Positions 24,458 through 32,492 of a stretch of 38,613 nucleotides of DNA are shown here, piece by piece. The position numbers and the translations under genes were made by a program. The notes below the pieces were generated by a model. That model did no database searches and was not told the origin of the DNA. It worked only from the letters and a program-made list of their open reading frames with translations. How positions within the stretch are numbered: the first letter of the stretch is position 1; each line of letters opens with the position of its first letter. Source of the DNA: an uncultured Clostridia bacterium (GTDB lineage: Bacteria > Bacillota > Clostridia > Oscillospirales > Oscillospiraceae); the NCBI GenBank assembly GCA_947164825.1, contig CAMUYE010000010.1, forward strand, positions 1 through 38,613, written 5' to 3'.

Positions 24458-26299
24458 CTATAACTCAAAGCACCCGCAGCCGCCGGGGTTCACGGTAAAG
24501 CCTTCCCCGTCCTGGAACGCCTCCCGGGCCAGCAGGCTCCGGCGGGCGGCGACGCGGAGAGGCGTCTTGCCGCGGTTGACGCAGCACAGGACAGTCTGCT
24601 CCGCCGTCTGACGGAGGAAGACGATCTGCCCCTCCCCTGCCGCGGTGACCCGGACCGTGCCGCTCCGCAGGGCGGGGGTCTCGTTCTTCAGACGGCCCAG
24701 GCCCCGGAAAAGTTCCAGGAAGCGCGGGTCCTCCCCGCCCCAGGGATAGCAGCCCCGGTTGAAGGGATCCTTGCAGCCCTCCATGCCGGCCTCGTCGCCG
24801 TAGTAGACACAGGGGCAGCCGGGGAGGGTATACTGCAGGAAGGCCGCCGCGCGAAGCCGCTCGAAGGCCTGCTCCCGCTGCTCAGGGTTGAGCTTGACCC
24901 GGGCCAGATATTCCCGGTCGCCCTGAAAGTCTCCCACGAGCGCCGTCAGGATCCGGGGCGTATCGTGGGTGCTCAGGGAATTCATCAGCGCCTGTAGCAC
25001 CTGGGGCGGATAGTTCTCGGCAATGGTCATAACGGCTTCGCCCAGGGCCGCGCCGTCGTCGGCGCCCTTGACGTAGTTGAGAATGGCCGTGCGCCAGGGG
25101 TAGTTCATGACGCTGTCCAGCTCGCCGTCGGTGAAGTAGCGGCGGCGGACGGAATAGGCGGACTTGTTGGAGGCGTCCTCCCAGACCTCGCCCAGCAGCA
25201 GGGCGTCGGGCTTGAGCTGGCGCAGCCGCTGCTTGAAGCGGAGGATAAAGGCGTCGGGAAGCTCGTCGGCCACGTCCAGCCGGAAGCCGTCGGCTCCCAG
25301 TGCCAGCCAGTGGGCAATCACGGAGTCCTCATCCCGGATGATGTAGTCCAGATAGCTCTCCGAGAGCTCGTTGACGTTGGGCAGGGTCCGGAAACCCCAC
25401 CAGCTGTCATACTCGTCAGGCCAGCGCCGGAAGCTGTACCAGGTGTAATAGGGCGAGTCCTTGCCCCGGGAGACGGCGCCGTTTCCAAAGATCCCCTCCC
25501 GGTCAAAATAGACGGAATTGGCGCCGGTGTGGGAATAGACCCCGTCCAGGATCAGCTTCATGCCCCGGCGATGGACCGCGTCGCAGAGGGAACGAAAGTC
25601 TTCCTCGGTCCCCAGCATGGGATCGGGACGCTTATAATCCGCGGTGTCGTAGCGGTGATTGGAGAAAGCCATGGAGATGGGATTGAGATAGACGATCCCC
25701 ACGCCCAGCTCGGCCAGCCGGTCCAGGCGGCTTTCAATGCCCCGGAAGTTGCCGCCGAAGAAATCGTTGCAGAGGATCTCCCCCGCCGCCGGGTCGGGCC
25801 GGTATTCCGGCTGGCCGCCCCAGTCCTCCCGGAGCACGTAGGGTTCCAGCTTCCCGCTCAGATCACAGCTCCCGGCCCGGGCGAAGCGGTCCGGGAAGAT
25901 CTGGTACATGACCCGGCCCTGAAACGCGGCGGGCACGGTGAAATCCGCGGGGATGGCGCTGAGCTGCCAGCGGTCTCCGGCCTCCATGTTGGTCCCCCTC
26001 CCCTGCTTGAACAGGCGGAAGGGCCCGGTCTTGGCGGTCACGCGGAACCAGTAGAAATACAGGCCCCGGGCGTCCAGGGAGAATTCGCATTTGAAAACGT
26101 CGTAGGCCTCTTCGCTCCCGGCCCATACGAAGGGAAACTCCAGGGCGGCGTCGGCCTCCTCCCGTTCCAGCACCAGCTGGACGAAACGGGCTTCCACGTC
26201 CTTAGGGATTTTCATGTGAAGGGTGCAGACCTGGTCCACAGTCAAAGGACCGAAGGGCACCTTGTATTCGGGGCTTCGGCTATCGTAAAGGATACGCAT
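24458..26299 (-). CDS. GH13 neopullulanase/cyclomaltodextrinase-like alpha-glucan hydrolase
   Basis: The start is the ATG at 26299 after AGGAG at 7-nt spacing. The 613-residue protein has an N-terminal CBM34-like beta domain (about 1-125), then a GH13 TIM barrel beginning near MYQIFPDRFARAG. The conserved regions are visible: DGVYSHTG (region I), GFRLDVADE with nucleophile D342, LLGEVWED with acid/base E371, and STHDTPR with D446. Also present are YLNPISMAFSNHRYDTADY and the late PCVYYGDEAGMEG. This set fits neopullulanase, cyclomaltodextrinase or maltogenic amylase (GH13_20-type), cleaving alpha-1,4 and some alpha-1,6 bonds of cyclodextrins, pullulan or maltodextrins. No signal peptide is present, so it acts in the cytoplasm. 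It lies downstream of glgP in the same direction; together they would degrade maltodextrin or glycogen. Confidence 0.9.
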   Translation of the reverse strand: MRILYDSRSPEYKVPFGPLTVDQVCTLHMKIPKDVEARFVQLVLEREEADAALEFPFVWAGSEEAYDVFKCEFSLDARGLYFYWFRVTAKTGPFRLFKQGRGTNMEAGDRWQLSAIPADFTVPAAFQGRVMYQIFPDRFARAGSCDLSGKLEPYVLREDWGGQPEYRPDPAAGEILCNDFFGGNFRGIESRLDRLAELGVGIVYLNPISMAFSNHRYDTADYKRPDPMLGTEEDFRSLCDAVHRRGMKLILDGVYSHTGANSVYFDREGIFGNGAVSRGKDSPYYTWYSFRRWPDEYDSWWGFRTLPNVNELSESYLDYIIRDEDSVIAHWLALGADGFRLDVADELPDAFILRFKQRLRQLKPDALLLGEVWEDASNKSAYSVRRRYFTDGELDSVMNYPWRTAILNYVKGADDGAALGEAVMTIAENYPPQVLQALMNSLSTHDTPRILTALVGDFQGDREYLARVKLNPEQREQAFERLRAAAFLQYTLPGCPCVYYGDEAGMEGCKDPFNRGCYPWGGEDPRFLELFRGLGRLKNETPALRSGTVRVTAAGEGQIVFLRQTAEQTVLCCVNRGKTPLRVAARRSLLAREAFQDGEGFTVNPGGCGCFEL

Positions 26300-26317
26300 A
26301 AGCACTCCTTGGAGAAT

Positions 26318-26345
26318 GCAAAATGCAAGCTGCAAAATGCAAAAT
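26318..26345. repeat. Heptanucleotide repeat GCAAAAT, four units
   Basis: The units at 26318, 26325 (variant GCAAGCT), 26332 and 26339 match the array at 24382-24409, including GATTG just after the last unit. It lies just upstream of the GH13 gene start. Confidence 0.85.
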
Positions 26346-26357
26346 GATTGGCAAAGA

Positions 26358-26460
26358 AATGAAAATGAAGAACGAAGAATGAAGATGATTGAATTTATTT
26401 TTCATATGGCAATATGAAAAATACCTCAATTATTCATTTTTCATTCTTCATTCTTCATTG
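26358..26460. repeat. Inverted heptanucleotide arrays (GAAGAAT / CTTCATT) around a central palindrome
   Basis: A purine-rich array (26361-26386, GAAGAAT-like units) faces four NTTCATT units (26432-26459). Between them a perfect 10-bp stem, TTTTTCATAT with ATATGAAAAA (26398-26421), closes on GGCA. The whole could fold into one long hairpin in the glgP-GH13 intergenic gap. Confidence 0.82.
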
Positions 26461-26489
26461 AACATCTGGGATCAGAGATCCCAGATGTT
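26461..26489. other. Perfect 13-bp hairpin overlapping the glgP stop codon
   Basis: AACATCTGGGATC and GATCCCAGATGTT flank a 3-nt loop. The TGA of glgP (26472-26474) falls at the tip of the hairpin. No T run follows on the minus strand, so it is not a classic terminator; it could slow ribosomes or protect the 3' end. Confidence 0.75.
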
Positions 26490-28868
26490 CTTGGCGTACT
26501 CCGTGACGGAGCGGTCGGCGGAGAAGATGCCGGACTTGGCGATGTTCACCAGACTCATGCGGTTGAAGCGGCCGCAGTCGGCGTAAGCCTTGTCCACATC
26601 GCGCTGGGCCCGGGCATAGTCGTTGAAGTCGGCCAGAGTCATATAGGCGTCAGCCACGCCGAAGCGGTTGGTGGTCAGGCTGGCGACAATGTCGTCGAAG
26701 CGCTGGCCCAGGACGCCGGAGGTGAGCATGTTCAGGACCCGCTGGAGCTCGGGGGTGATGAAGGCCCTGGGGTCGTAGCCCTTCTTCCAGAGCGCTTCCA
26801 CCTCGTCGGCCTTCATGCCGAAGAGGAACATGTTCTCGTCGCCCACCTGCTGGTGGATCTCCACGTTGGCGCCGTCCAGGGTGCCGATGGTCACGGCGCC
26901 GTTGATCATGAACTTCATGTTGCCGGTGCCGGAGGCTTCCTTGCCCGCGATGGAGATCTGCTCGGAGATCTCGGCGGCGGGAATGATGATCTCAGCCAGG
27001 GAGACCTTGTAGTCCTCAATGAAGACCACCTTCAGCTTATCCCGGACGTCGGGATCGCTGTTGACCAGGTTGGACACCGCCACGATCAGGGAGATGATCT
27101 GCTTGGCGCGGATATAGCCTGCGCTGGCCTTGGCGCCGAAGATATAGGTCTTGGGCTGCCAGGGCGCGTTGGGATTGTCCTTGATCTGGTTGTAGCGGTA
27201 GAGGATGTGCAGGACATTGAGCATCTGCCGCTTGTACTCGTGCAGACGCTTGACCTGCACGTCGAAGAGGGAGCTCGGATCCACGTTGACGCCGTTGGCA
27301 CCGGCAATATACTTGGCCAGCCGGGCCTTGTTGTCGTACTTGATCTTGGCAAGCCGGTCCAGGACAGTCTTGTCCTCTGCATAGCGCATCAGATCCTCCA
27401 GGCAGTTGGCGTCGTGGAGGAAGCCGTCGCCGATCAGCTCCCGCAGAAGGGCGGTGAGCTCCGGATTGGACTGGCACAGCCAGCGGCGGTAGGCGATGCC
27501 GTTGGTCACGTTCAGGAAGCGGTCCGGCGTATACTGGTAGTAGTCGTGGAAGATGGTATTCTTGAGGATCTCGGTGTGCAGGGCGGAAACGCCGTTGATC
27601 TTGTGGCAGCAGGCCAGGCAAAGGTTGTGCATCCGCACCTCGCCGCCGGCGATGACGGCCATCCAGTTGAGCTTGCCCTCGTCGTTGCCGTAGAAGGCCC
27701 GCAGCTTCTCCATGAGGCGGCGGTTGATCTCGGCGGTGATGGAGTAGATTCGGGGCATCTGCTCCTGATAGAGCTCCACGCTCCAGCGCTCCAGCGCCTC
27801 GCTCATAACGGTGTGGTTGGTGTAGCTGAGGGTCCGGGTGGCGATGCTCCAGGCCTCGTCCCACTCGAAGTCGTACTCGTCCATCAGAAGCCGCATGAGC
27901 TCTGGGACGCAGAGGGCGGGATGGGTGTCGTTGATGTGGATGGCCACCTTGTCGGGCAGGCTGCGCAGGCTGCCGTAGCGCTTGACGTGGTTGCGCAGGA
28001 TGGTCTGCAGGGAGGCGGAGACCAGCAGGTACTGCTGCTTCAGCCGCAGACGCTTGCCCTGGATGTGGTCGTCGGCGGGATAGAGCACCTTGGAAAGGGT
28101 CTCGGCCATGGTGTTCTGCTCCAGGGCGCGCACGTAGTCGCCCCGGGAGAAGGCCGCCATATCAAAGCTCTGGGGGAGCTTGGCGGACCAGAGCACCAGC
28201 TTGTTCACCGCGTCGGTGTGGTAGCCGGAGATATAGAGGTTGTAGGGCACGGCCATGACGGTGGAATACCCGTGCTGGGCCACCTTGAACTTGCCGTTGT
28301 CATACCACTCCCGGACCTCGCCGCCGAAGCGGACTTCCACGGCGTCGTCCTCCTTGGGAACCAGCCAGACGTCGCCCATCTGGAGCCAGTTGTCGGGCAG
28401 CTCCATCTGCCAGCCGTCCACGATCTGCTGTTTGAAGATGCCGAACTCGTAGCGGATGGAATAGCCGGTGGCGGGATAGCCCAGGCCGGTAAGGGAATCC
28501 AGATAGCAGGCGGCCAGGCGGCCCAGACCGCCGTTGCCCAGACCCGCGTCGGGATCCAGGGCGTAGAGATCCTTGATGTTGATGTTCAGATCCTTCAAAG
28601 CCTCGGTGAAGACCTCCTCCATGCCGAGGTTGAAGAGATTGTTTCGCAGGGAGGTGCCGACCAGGAACTCCATGGACATATAGAATACCTGCTTGCGGTT
28701 TTTCTCCTGGTAGCCGCGCTTGAAGGCGCGGCGGCGATCATACATGCCGTTGCGGACCACGGTGCACAGGGCCTTATAGGCCTGCTTGTCGGTGGCCTCA
28801 GTCATGTTGCAGCCAAACAGGCGCATACACGCTTTGTTCAATAATTCGATTGCTTCGGTTTTTGTCAT
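26472..28868 (-). CDS. glgP: Glycogen/maltodextrin phosphorylase
   Basis: The enzyme removes glucose units from alpha-1,4-glucans with phosphate to give glucose-1-phosphate, using pyridoxal phosphate. The 798 residues are full length for the GT35 family. The PLP lysine lies in EASGTGNMKFMINGA at about residue 652, followed by TLDGANVEI. Other conserved parts are FLVGTSLRNNLFNLG, GLGNGGLGRLAACYLDS, INDTHPAL and RLHEYKRQMLN. I chose ATG 28868, 9 nt after GGAGGA, over a GTG at 28877 that abuts the Shine-Dalgarno. Whether glycogen or maltodextrin is preferred cannot be read from sequence. It begins 46 nt after jag without a visible promoter or terminator, so read-through from the rpmH-jag block is possible. 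Confidence 0.95.
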   Translation of the reverse strand: MTKTEAIELLNKACMRLFGCNMTEATDKQAYKALCTVVRNGMYDRRRAFKRGYQEKNRKQVFYMSMEFLVGTSLRNNLFNLGMEEVFTEALKDLNINIKDLYALDPDAGLGNGGLGRLAACYLDSLTGLGYPATGYSIRYEFGIFKQQIVDGWQMELPDNWLQMGDVWLVPKEDDAVEVRFGGEVREWYDNGKFKVAQHGYSTVMAVPYNLYISGYHTDAVNKLVLWSAKLPQSFDMAAFSRGDYVRALEQNTMAETLSKVLYPADDHIQGKRLRLKQQYLLVSASLQTILRNHVKRYGSLRSLPDKVAIHINDTHPALCVPELMRLLMDEYDFEWDEAWSIATRTLSYTNHTVMSEALERWSVELYQEQMPRIYSITAEINRRLMEKLRAFYGNDEGKLNWMAVIAGGEVRMHNLCLACCHKINGVSALHTEILKNTIFHDYYQYTPDRFLNVTNGIAYRRWLCQSNPELTALLRELIGDGFLHDANCLEDLMRYAEDKTVLDRLAKIKYDNKARLAKYIAGANGVNVDPSSLFDVQVKRLHEYKRQMLNVLHILYRYNQIKDNPNAPWQPKTYIFGAKASAGYIRAKQIISLIVAVSNLVNSDPDVRDKLKVVFIEDYKVSLAEIIIPAAEISEQISIAGKEASGTGNMKFMINGAVTIGTLDGANVEIHQQVGDENMFLFGMKADEVEALWKKGYDPRAFITPELQRVLNMLTSGVLGQRFDDIVASLTTNRFGVADAYMTLADFNDYARAQRDVDKAYADCGRFNRMSLVNIAKSGIFSADRSVTEYAKNIWDL

Positions 28869-28914
28869 AGAAGACACTCCTCCGATTCAGGATTTATGGT
28901 TCTCTGATCTTGCT

Positions 28915-29838
28915 TCAGTTCTTCTCGCCCTTCTCGTAGGCCACAACAACCCGGCGGTTGGGCTCCGTGCCGGTGGAATAGGTGGTGACGTTGGGGACGT
29001 CCTGGAGCGTGGCGTGGATCACGTGGCGCTCATAGGCGTTCATGGGCTCGAGTGTCATGTTCTTGCGGTACTTGACGACCTTGGCGGCCATCTTCCGGGC
29101 CAGGTGGCGCAGAGACTCCTCCCGCTTGCCCCGGTAGTTCTCAGCGTCCACAGTGACGCGGGTGCGCTTGGACGCGTCGTGGTTGAGGGCATAGTTGGCA
29201 AGGTGCTGGATGGCGTCCAGGGTCTCGCCGCGGCGGCCGATCAGGGCGCCCAGGTCCTCGCCCACCAGCTCAACGCCGATGGTGTCACCGTCCTTGCGGA
29301 AGGCGTGGGGAACCGCATTGGAATCCATGCGTTCCAGCAGACCCTTGAGGAAGTTCTCGACCTTCTCCTCCTGGGAGCCCGGCTCTACGGGAGCGTATTC
29401 CCTGGGCTCCGCCTTCGGCGCGGCCTTGGGTGCCTCCTTGCGGGGGGCCTGCTTTTTGGGCTGCTCGTTTTTTGCGGGCTTTTCGCTGCGGACGGGCTTC
29501 TCCGTCCGGGGCGCGTCCTTTTTGGGGGGCTCCGCCGCCGGCGCGGCGGGCAGAACGGGGGGCTTGGGCATCTCCAGAGGCTTATCCAGCTTGGGCGCCT
29601 GCTTCTTGGGCTTGCGGGAAGCGGCGGAGAGGGCGGGAGCGGGCTCGGCCGGCTTGGGGTCGGGAACCTCGTAGGTCACCTTGACCTTCGCGGGGCTGGC
29701 GCCGATGCCAAGAAAGCCGGAGCGGGCGTTCTCCAGAACCTCCACGGATACCGCGTCACGGTCCAGACTCAGCTCGGTAAGAGCCGCCCGGATCGCCAGG
29801 TCGATGCTCTTGCCGGTGGTAACGATATATTTCTCCAT
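28915..29838 (-). CDS. jag: Jag/KhpB RNA-binding protein (SpoIIIJ-associated)
   Basis: The 307-residue protein has the three Jag parts in order. The N-terminal Jag-N domain is about residues 1-55, ending SGFLGIGASPAKVKV. A long Pro/Lys/Glu/Ala-rich linker (about 58-155) follows, then a KH domain with IGRRGETLDAIQ and an R3H domain near the C-terminus with MNAYERHVIHATLQ. Jag/KhpB partners KhpA and binds RNA; in pneumococcus it affects cell division and elongation, and in Bacillus it is encoded with SpoIIIJ (YidC). The linker of about 100 residues is longer than in most homologues I know. Its start codon lies two bases after the yidC stop, so the pair is co-expressed. Confidence 0.94.
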   Translation of the reverse strand: MEKYIVTTGKSIDLAIRAALTELSLDRDAVSVEVLENARSGFLGIGASPAKVKVTYEVPDPKPAEPAPALSAASRKPKKQAPKLDKPLEMPKPPVLPAAPAAEPPKKDAPRTEKPVRSEKPAKNEQPKKQAPRKEAPKAAPKAEPREYAPVEPGSQEEKVENFLKGLLERMDSNAVPHAFRKDGDTIGVELVGEDLGALIGRRGETLDAIQHLANYALNHDASKRTRVTVDAENYRGKREESLRHLARKMAAKVVKYRKNMTLEPMNAYERHVIHATLQDVPNVTTYSTGTEPNRRVVVAYEKGEKN

Positions 29839-29840
29839 AC

Positions 29841-31376
29841 TTACTCCTTGTTATTCTTGTACCGGTTGGGATCGTAGTTTCTGCCGCGCCGGAAGGGGCG
29901 GTCGCCGTCGAGCCTGGGTTCGCCGGACTCCTCTACGCCGTCCTCGGCAGCCTTGGCCGCGGCGTAGGCAGCCTCCTTGGCGGCCTGCTCGTTCTTCTCG
30001 CGCTGCTGCATCTTCTTCTTGCTGGCGCTGCCCACCATGCCGTCGGGATTCTCGGCCCGGCGCTGGGCGCGGACCCGCTCCTTTTCGGCCTCGATGGCGG
30101 CCTGCTCGGCGGCCTTTGCCTGCTTGACGGCGTCCTCGGCGTCATAGACCTTCTTATAGTGCTTGGTCAGGAAGACGTCCTGCAGCATGCCAAGCACGCC
30201 CTGGAGGAACCAGTACAGAGACAGGCCGGCAGGGGCGACAAAGCCGATGTAGACCGAGAACAGGGGCATCATCAGCATCATGGTCATGTTGTTCTGGTTG
30301 GCCTTCTTGGCCATGTCGGCGTCCTGCTCGCCCTTGTCGTTGACGATGACCTTGTTGTTCATCTTCTGGCCGATCCACATGGAGAGCATGCTGACGCCGC
30401 CGGAGAACAGAGGCAGAATAAACTGGCCGATGGAGCTCCACAGGCTACCCGCGACAGCCACGGACTCGGCGGTCCAGAACTTCAGATGCGGGACCGTTGC
30501 CAGCTCGACGCCCAGGAAGCGGGTGTTCATGGAAATGACGTCGGCGGGAAGCTTCAGGGCTGTCAGCTGTTCCTTTACCGCGTCGATGTGGGGCAGCGCC
30601 TCCATCTGCCAGTAGAAGCCCGTGATGTTGAGACTGGCCAGCGCGCTCCCCGCCGGGGCGGTCTGCTTGGCCGTGTAGAAAATGTTCTGGATCTCACCGA
30701 CGGTTTTCGCGTCGACGTGTCCGTGGAACATGAGCCAGGTGATGGGCTCGCGGATGATATAGTACAGGGGGATCAGGAGCAGCATCGGCAGCAGCGACCA
30801 GAGGCAGCCGGCACAGCCGCCGGCGCCTTCCTCTTTATAGAGCTGGTTGACGGCCTGCTGGTAGCCCTGTTTGTCGTCGCCGAATTTCTCCTCCAGGGCC
30901 TTGACCTGGGGCGTCAGGCGGGACATTTTCATCGTGCTCTTCTTGCTCATGGCGGAAGTGGGGAAGAGCAGCAGCTTGACGATGATGGCGAACAGGATCA
31001 GCGCCCAGCCGTAGCTGTTGGTCAGATCGTAGAGCCAGCGCAGCAGATAGGAAAACGGCAGCTTGATATAGTCGAAAACGCCCAACTTTGCTTCGGTCGG
31101 GTATTTTTCCTGATTGCTGAGATCGATCTTCTGGATGACGTAGGTTTTCGACCCGTCATCTTTCGTTACGTAGTACGATCTCTCGCCCGTTTTCTCGTCC
31201 GTCTCTGTCTGTACGCTTTTGTCGTCCTCGATCTGGACGGTTTCGCCGGTCTGCGTGTCCACCCAGACGGTGGGAACGCTGGCCGTGCCGGTGCAGCCAG
31301 TCAGCGTCAGCAGCCCGAACACAAGCAGGGCCAGCAGCGCCAGGCTGACAAGGCGGGAAAAGTTTCGTTTTTTCAT
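29841..31376 (-). CDS. yidC: Membrane protein insertase YidC/OxaA (lipoprotein type)
   Basis: YidC inserts and folds membrane proteins, alone or with SecYEG. The start is the ATG at 31376, 8 nt after GGAGAA. The 511-residue protein has a lipoprotein signal (LTLTG-C, Cys28), as in Gram-positive SpoIIIJ, then a short external domain. The first core helix is GWALILFAIIVKLLLFP, where the conserved groove Arg is replaced by Lys. The coiled cytoplasmic loop contains MSRLTPQVKALEEKFGDD. The later helices include GGCAGCLWSLLPMLLLIPLYY and GLSLYWFLQGVLGMLQ. A periplasm-facing insert of about 100 residues between core helices and a charged, Ala/Lys/Glu-rich C-terminal tail of about 100 residues are long for the family. 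It lies between yidD and jag. Confidence 0.95.
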   Translation of the reverse strand: MKKRNFSRLVSLALLALLVFGLLTLTGCTGTASVPTVWVDTQTGETVQIEDDKSVQTETDEKTGERSYYVTKDDGSKTYVIQKIDLSNQEKYPTEAKLGVFDYIKLPFSYLLRWLYDLTNSYGWALILFAIIVKLLLFPTSAMSKKSTMKMSRLTPQVKALEEKFGDDKQGYQQAVNQLYKEEGAGGCAGCLWSLLPMLLLIPLYYIIREPITWLMFHGHVDAKTVGEIQNIFYTAKQTAPAGSALASLNITGFYWQMEALPHIDAVKEQLTALKLPADVISMNTRFLGVELATVPHLKFWTAESVAVAGSLWSSIGQFILPLFSGGVSMLSMWIGQKMNNKVIVNDKGEQDADMAKKANQNNMTMMLMMPLFSVYIGFVAPAGLSLYWFLQGVLGMLQDVFLTKHYKKVYDAEDAVKQAKAAEQAAIEAEKERVRAQRRAENPDGMVGSASKKKMQQREKNEQAAKEAAYAAAKAAEDGVEESGEPRLDGDRPFRRGRNYDPNRYKNNKE

Positions 31377-31457
31377 TGTGTGTTCTCCAATACACAAATG
31401 GATTTGCCGGAATGATCCGGCTTCGGACAGATTTCTCGCTTTTGCGTGTTTGGCCCT

Positions 31458-31670
31458 TCAGGGCACAGGATCAAAGTAGTCTCGTTTGGAAAACGGATGG
31501 CAGCGGCAAAGTCGCCGGGCGGCCAGGGAGCCGCCCTTGAGAGCTCCGTACTTGCCAATGGCCTGGACCGCGTATTCGCTGCAGGTGGGCTCGAAGCGGC
31601 AGCGGCGGGGAAAGGCCGGGGAAATATGGCGCTGGTAGAAGCGGATCAGGGTCAGAAAGAATGTTTTCAT
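31458..31670 (-). CDS. yidD: Membrane protein insertion efficiency factor YidD
   Basis: The 70-residue protein matches YidD (PF01809). It shows [11 protein letters not shown], the cysteine-bearing [15 protein letters not shown], and [14 protein letters not shown] near the C-terminus. YidD sits at the inner face of the membrane by an amphipathic N-terminal helix and helps YidC-dependent insertion. Its ATG overlaps the rnpA stop by 4 nt, giving translational coupling, and it precedes yidC by 81 nt as in most bacteria. Confidence 0.95.
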   Translation of the reverse strand: MKTFFLTLIRFYQRHISPAFPRRCRFEPTCSEYAVQAIGKYGALKGGSLAARRLCRCHPFSKRDYFDPVP

Positions 31671-32017
31671 GCTCTTTCCTCCTCCTTCAGCAGGCGCAGC
31701 TTTTTACACTGGTGCAGAAAGCTCCGCTGCATCTCGCCGAAATCCCCGTCGATGGAGGCAGTGCGGGCGACGATCACAATGTCGTATCCCCGCTTCAGGC
31801 GGCCCTCGTTCAGGCGGTAGGTCTCCCGGATCCGGCGGCGGGCCCGGTTGCGGTCCACTGCCCGGCCCAGCTTGACGCCCGTTGTGATGCCCAGACGGTT
31901 TTGATCGGTCCCGTTGCGTCTGGCGTAGACAACGACAAAACTGCCAACGGCGCTTTCACCCTTGGCATAGAGCCTGCGGAACACGTGGTTCAGCTTCAAG
32001 GACTCCGTAAAGATCAC
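31667..32017 (-). CDS. rnpA: Ribonuclease P protein component
   Basis: RnpA binds the RNase P RNA and helps it cut the 5' leader from precursor tRNA. The 116 residues match the family. The basic RNR-type motif [13 protein letters not shown] is present, with FRRLYAKG near the start and [12 protein letters not shown] before the C-terminal helix. The start is a GTG at 32017, preceded by AGGAGG at 7-8 nt. It follows rpmH after 193 nt that contain a heptanucleotide repeat and GC-rich inverted segments, a gap larger than the usual tight rpmH-rnpA spacing. Confidence 0.95.
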   Translation of the reverse strand: MIFTESLKLNHVFRRLYAKGESAVGSFVVVYARRNGTDQNRLGITTGVKLGRAVDRNRARRRIRETYRLNEGRLKRGYDIVIVARTASIDGDFGEMQRSFLHQCKKLRLLKEEERA

Positions 32018-32030
32018 CGGATAGCCTCCT

Positions 32031-32051
32031 GTTGCCTGTTGCCTGTTGCCT
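32031..32051. repeat. Heptanucleotide repeat GTTGCCT, three units, in the rpmH-rnpA gap
   Basis: Three exact tandem 7-mers are followed by CGTCGG. The same unit and the same trailing CGTCGG occur at 38428-38499. It lies just upstream of the rnpA ribosome binding site. Confidence 0.85.
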
Positions 32052-32210
32052 CGTCGGTCTCCGCCTTCTGCGGAGCGGGTCGCTCACCCTCCGGGTAAGA
32101 GCGGCCCCTGCGGAGGGGGATAAGAGTTTCGGGGCGAACAGACCTGAATCCGTTCACCCCGAATCTTCAAAGGCAATTCAACGGACTGCCTGGACCGTTT
32201 TCCAATTTGC

Positions 32211-32345
32211 TCAGGCGGAAATGACAGCTCTGCCTTTGGCGCGGCGGCGGGCAAGAACCTTCCGGCCGTTGGCGGTAGCCATTCTCTTTCTGAAGCCATG
32301 GACTTTGGATCTGTGACGCTTTCTGGGCTGATAGGTACGCAGCAT
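32211..32345 (-). CDS. rpmH: Large ribosomal subunit protein bL34
   Basis: A 44-residue frame on the minus strand starts [18 protein letters not shown] and ends [10 protein letters not shown], the standard length and sequence of L34. The ATG at 32345 has AGGAGGTG about 9 nt upstream. L34 is an Arg/Lys-rich protein that stabilises 23S rRNA. It heads the rpmH-rnpA-yidD-yidC-jag block and has a near-consensus promoter at 32453-32482. Confidence 0.97.
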   Translation of the reverse strand: MLRTYQPRKRHRSKVHGFRKRMATANGRKVLARRRAKGRAVISA

Positions 32346-32452
32346 GTGGTTACACCTCCTATGGTAGAATATGCTCAACAGCTGTGTGACTAATGATTTA
32401 GTACCAGCCGCAGCGAGTGGATTTTGGAGCCTTTTTGGCTCATACGGCGTAT

Positions 32453-32482
32453 ATTATAGCCGCATTGGGGGGTAAATGTCAA
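32453..32482 (-). promoter_or_regulatory. Strong promoter of rpmH
   Basis: TTGACA (32477-32482), 18 nt, TATAAT (32453-32458) on the minus strand: both boxes are consensus. The -35 begins 11 bp past the stop codon of the YfhO gene. The leader of about 100 nt has a small GAGCC/GGCTC stem near its 5' end (about 32427-32441). Confidence 0.9.
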
Positions 32483-32492
32483 GTATTTTCTT

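Noticed and set aside
32346-32492. Replication origin between rpmH and the neighbouring gene
   Set aside because: No TTATCCACA-type DnaA boxes or AT-rich unwinding region were found; the gap is explained by a promoter and leader.
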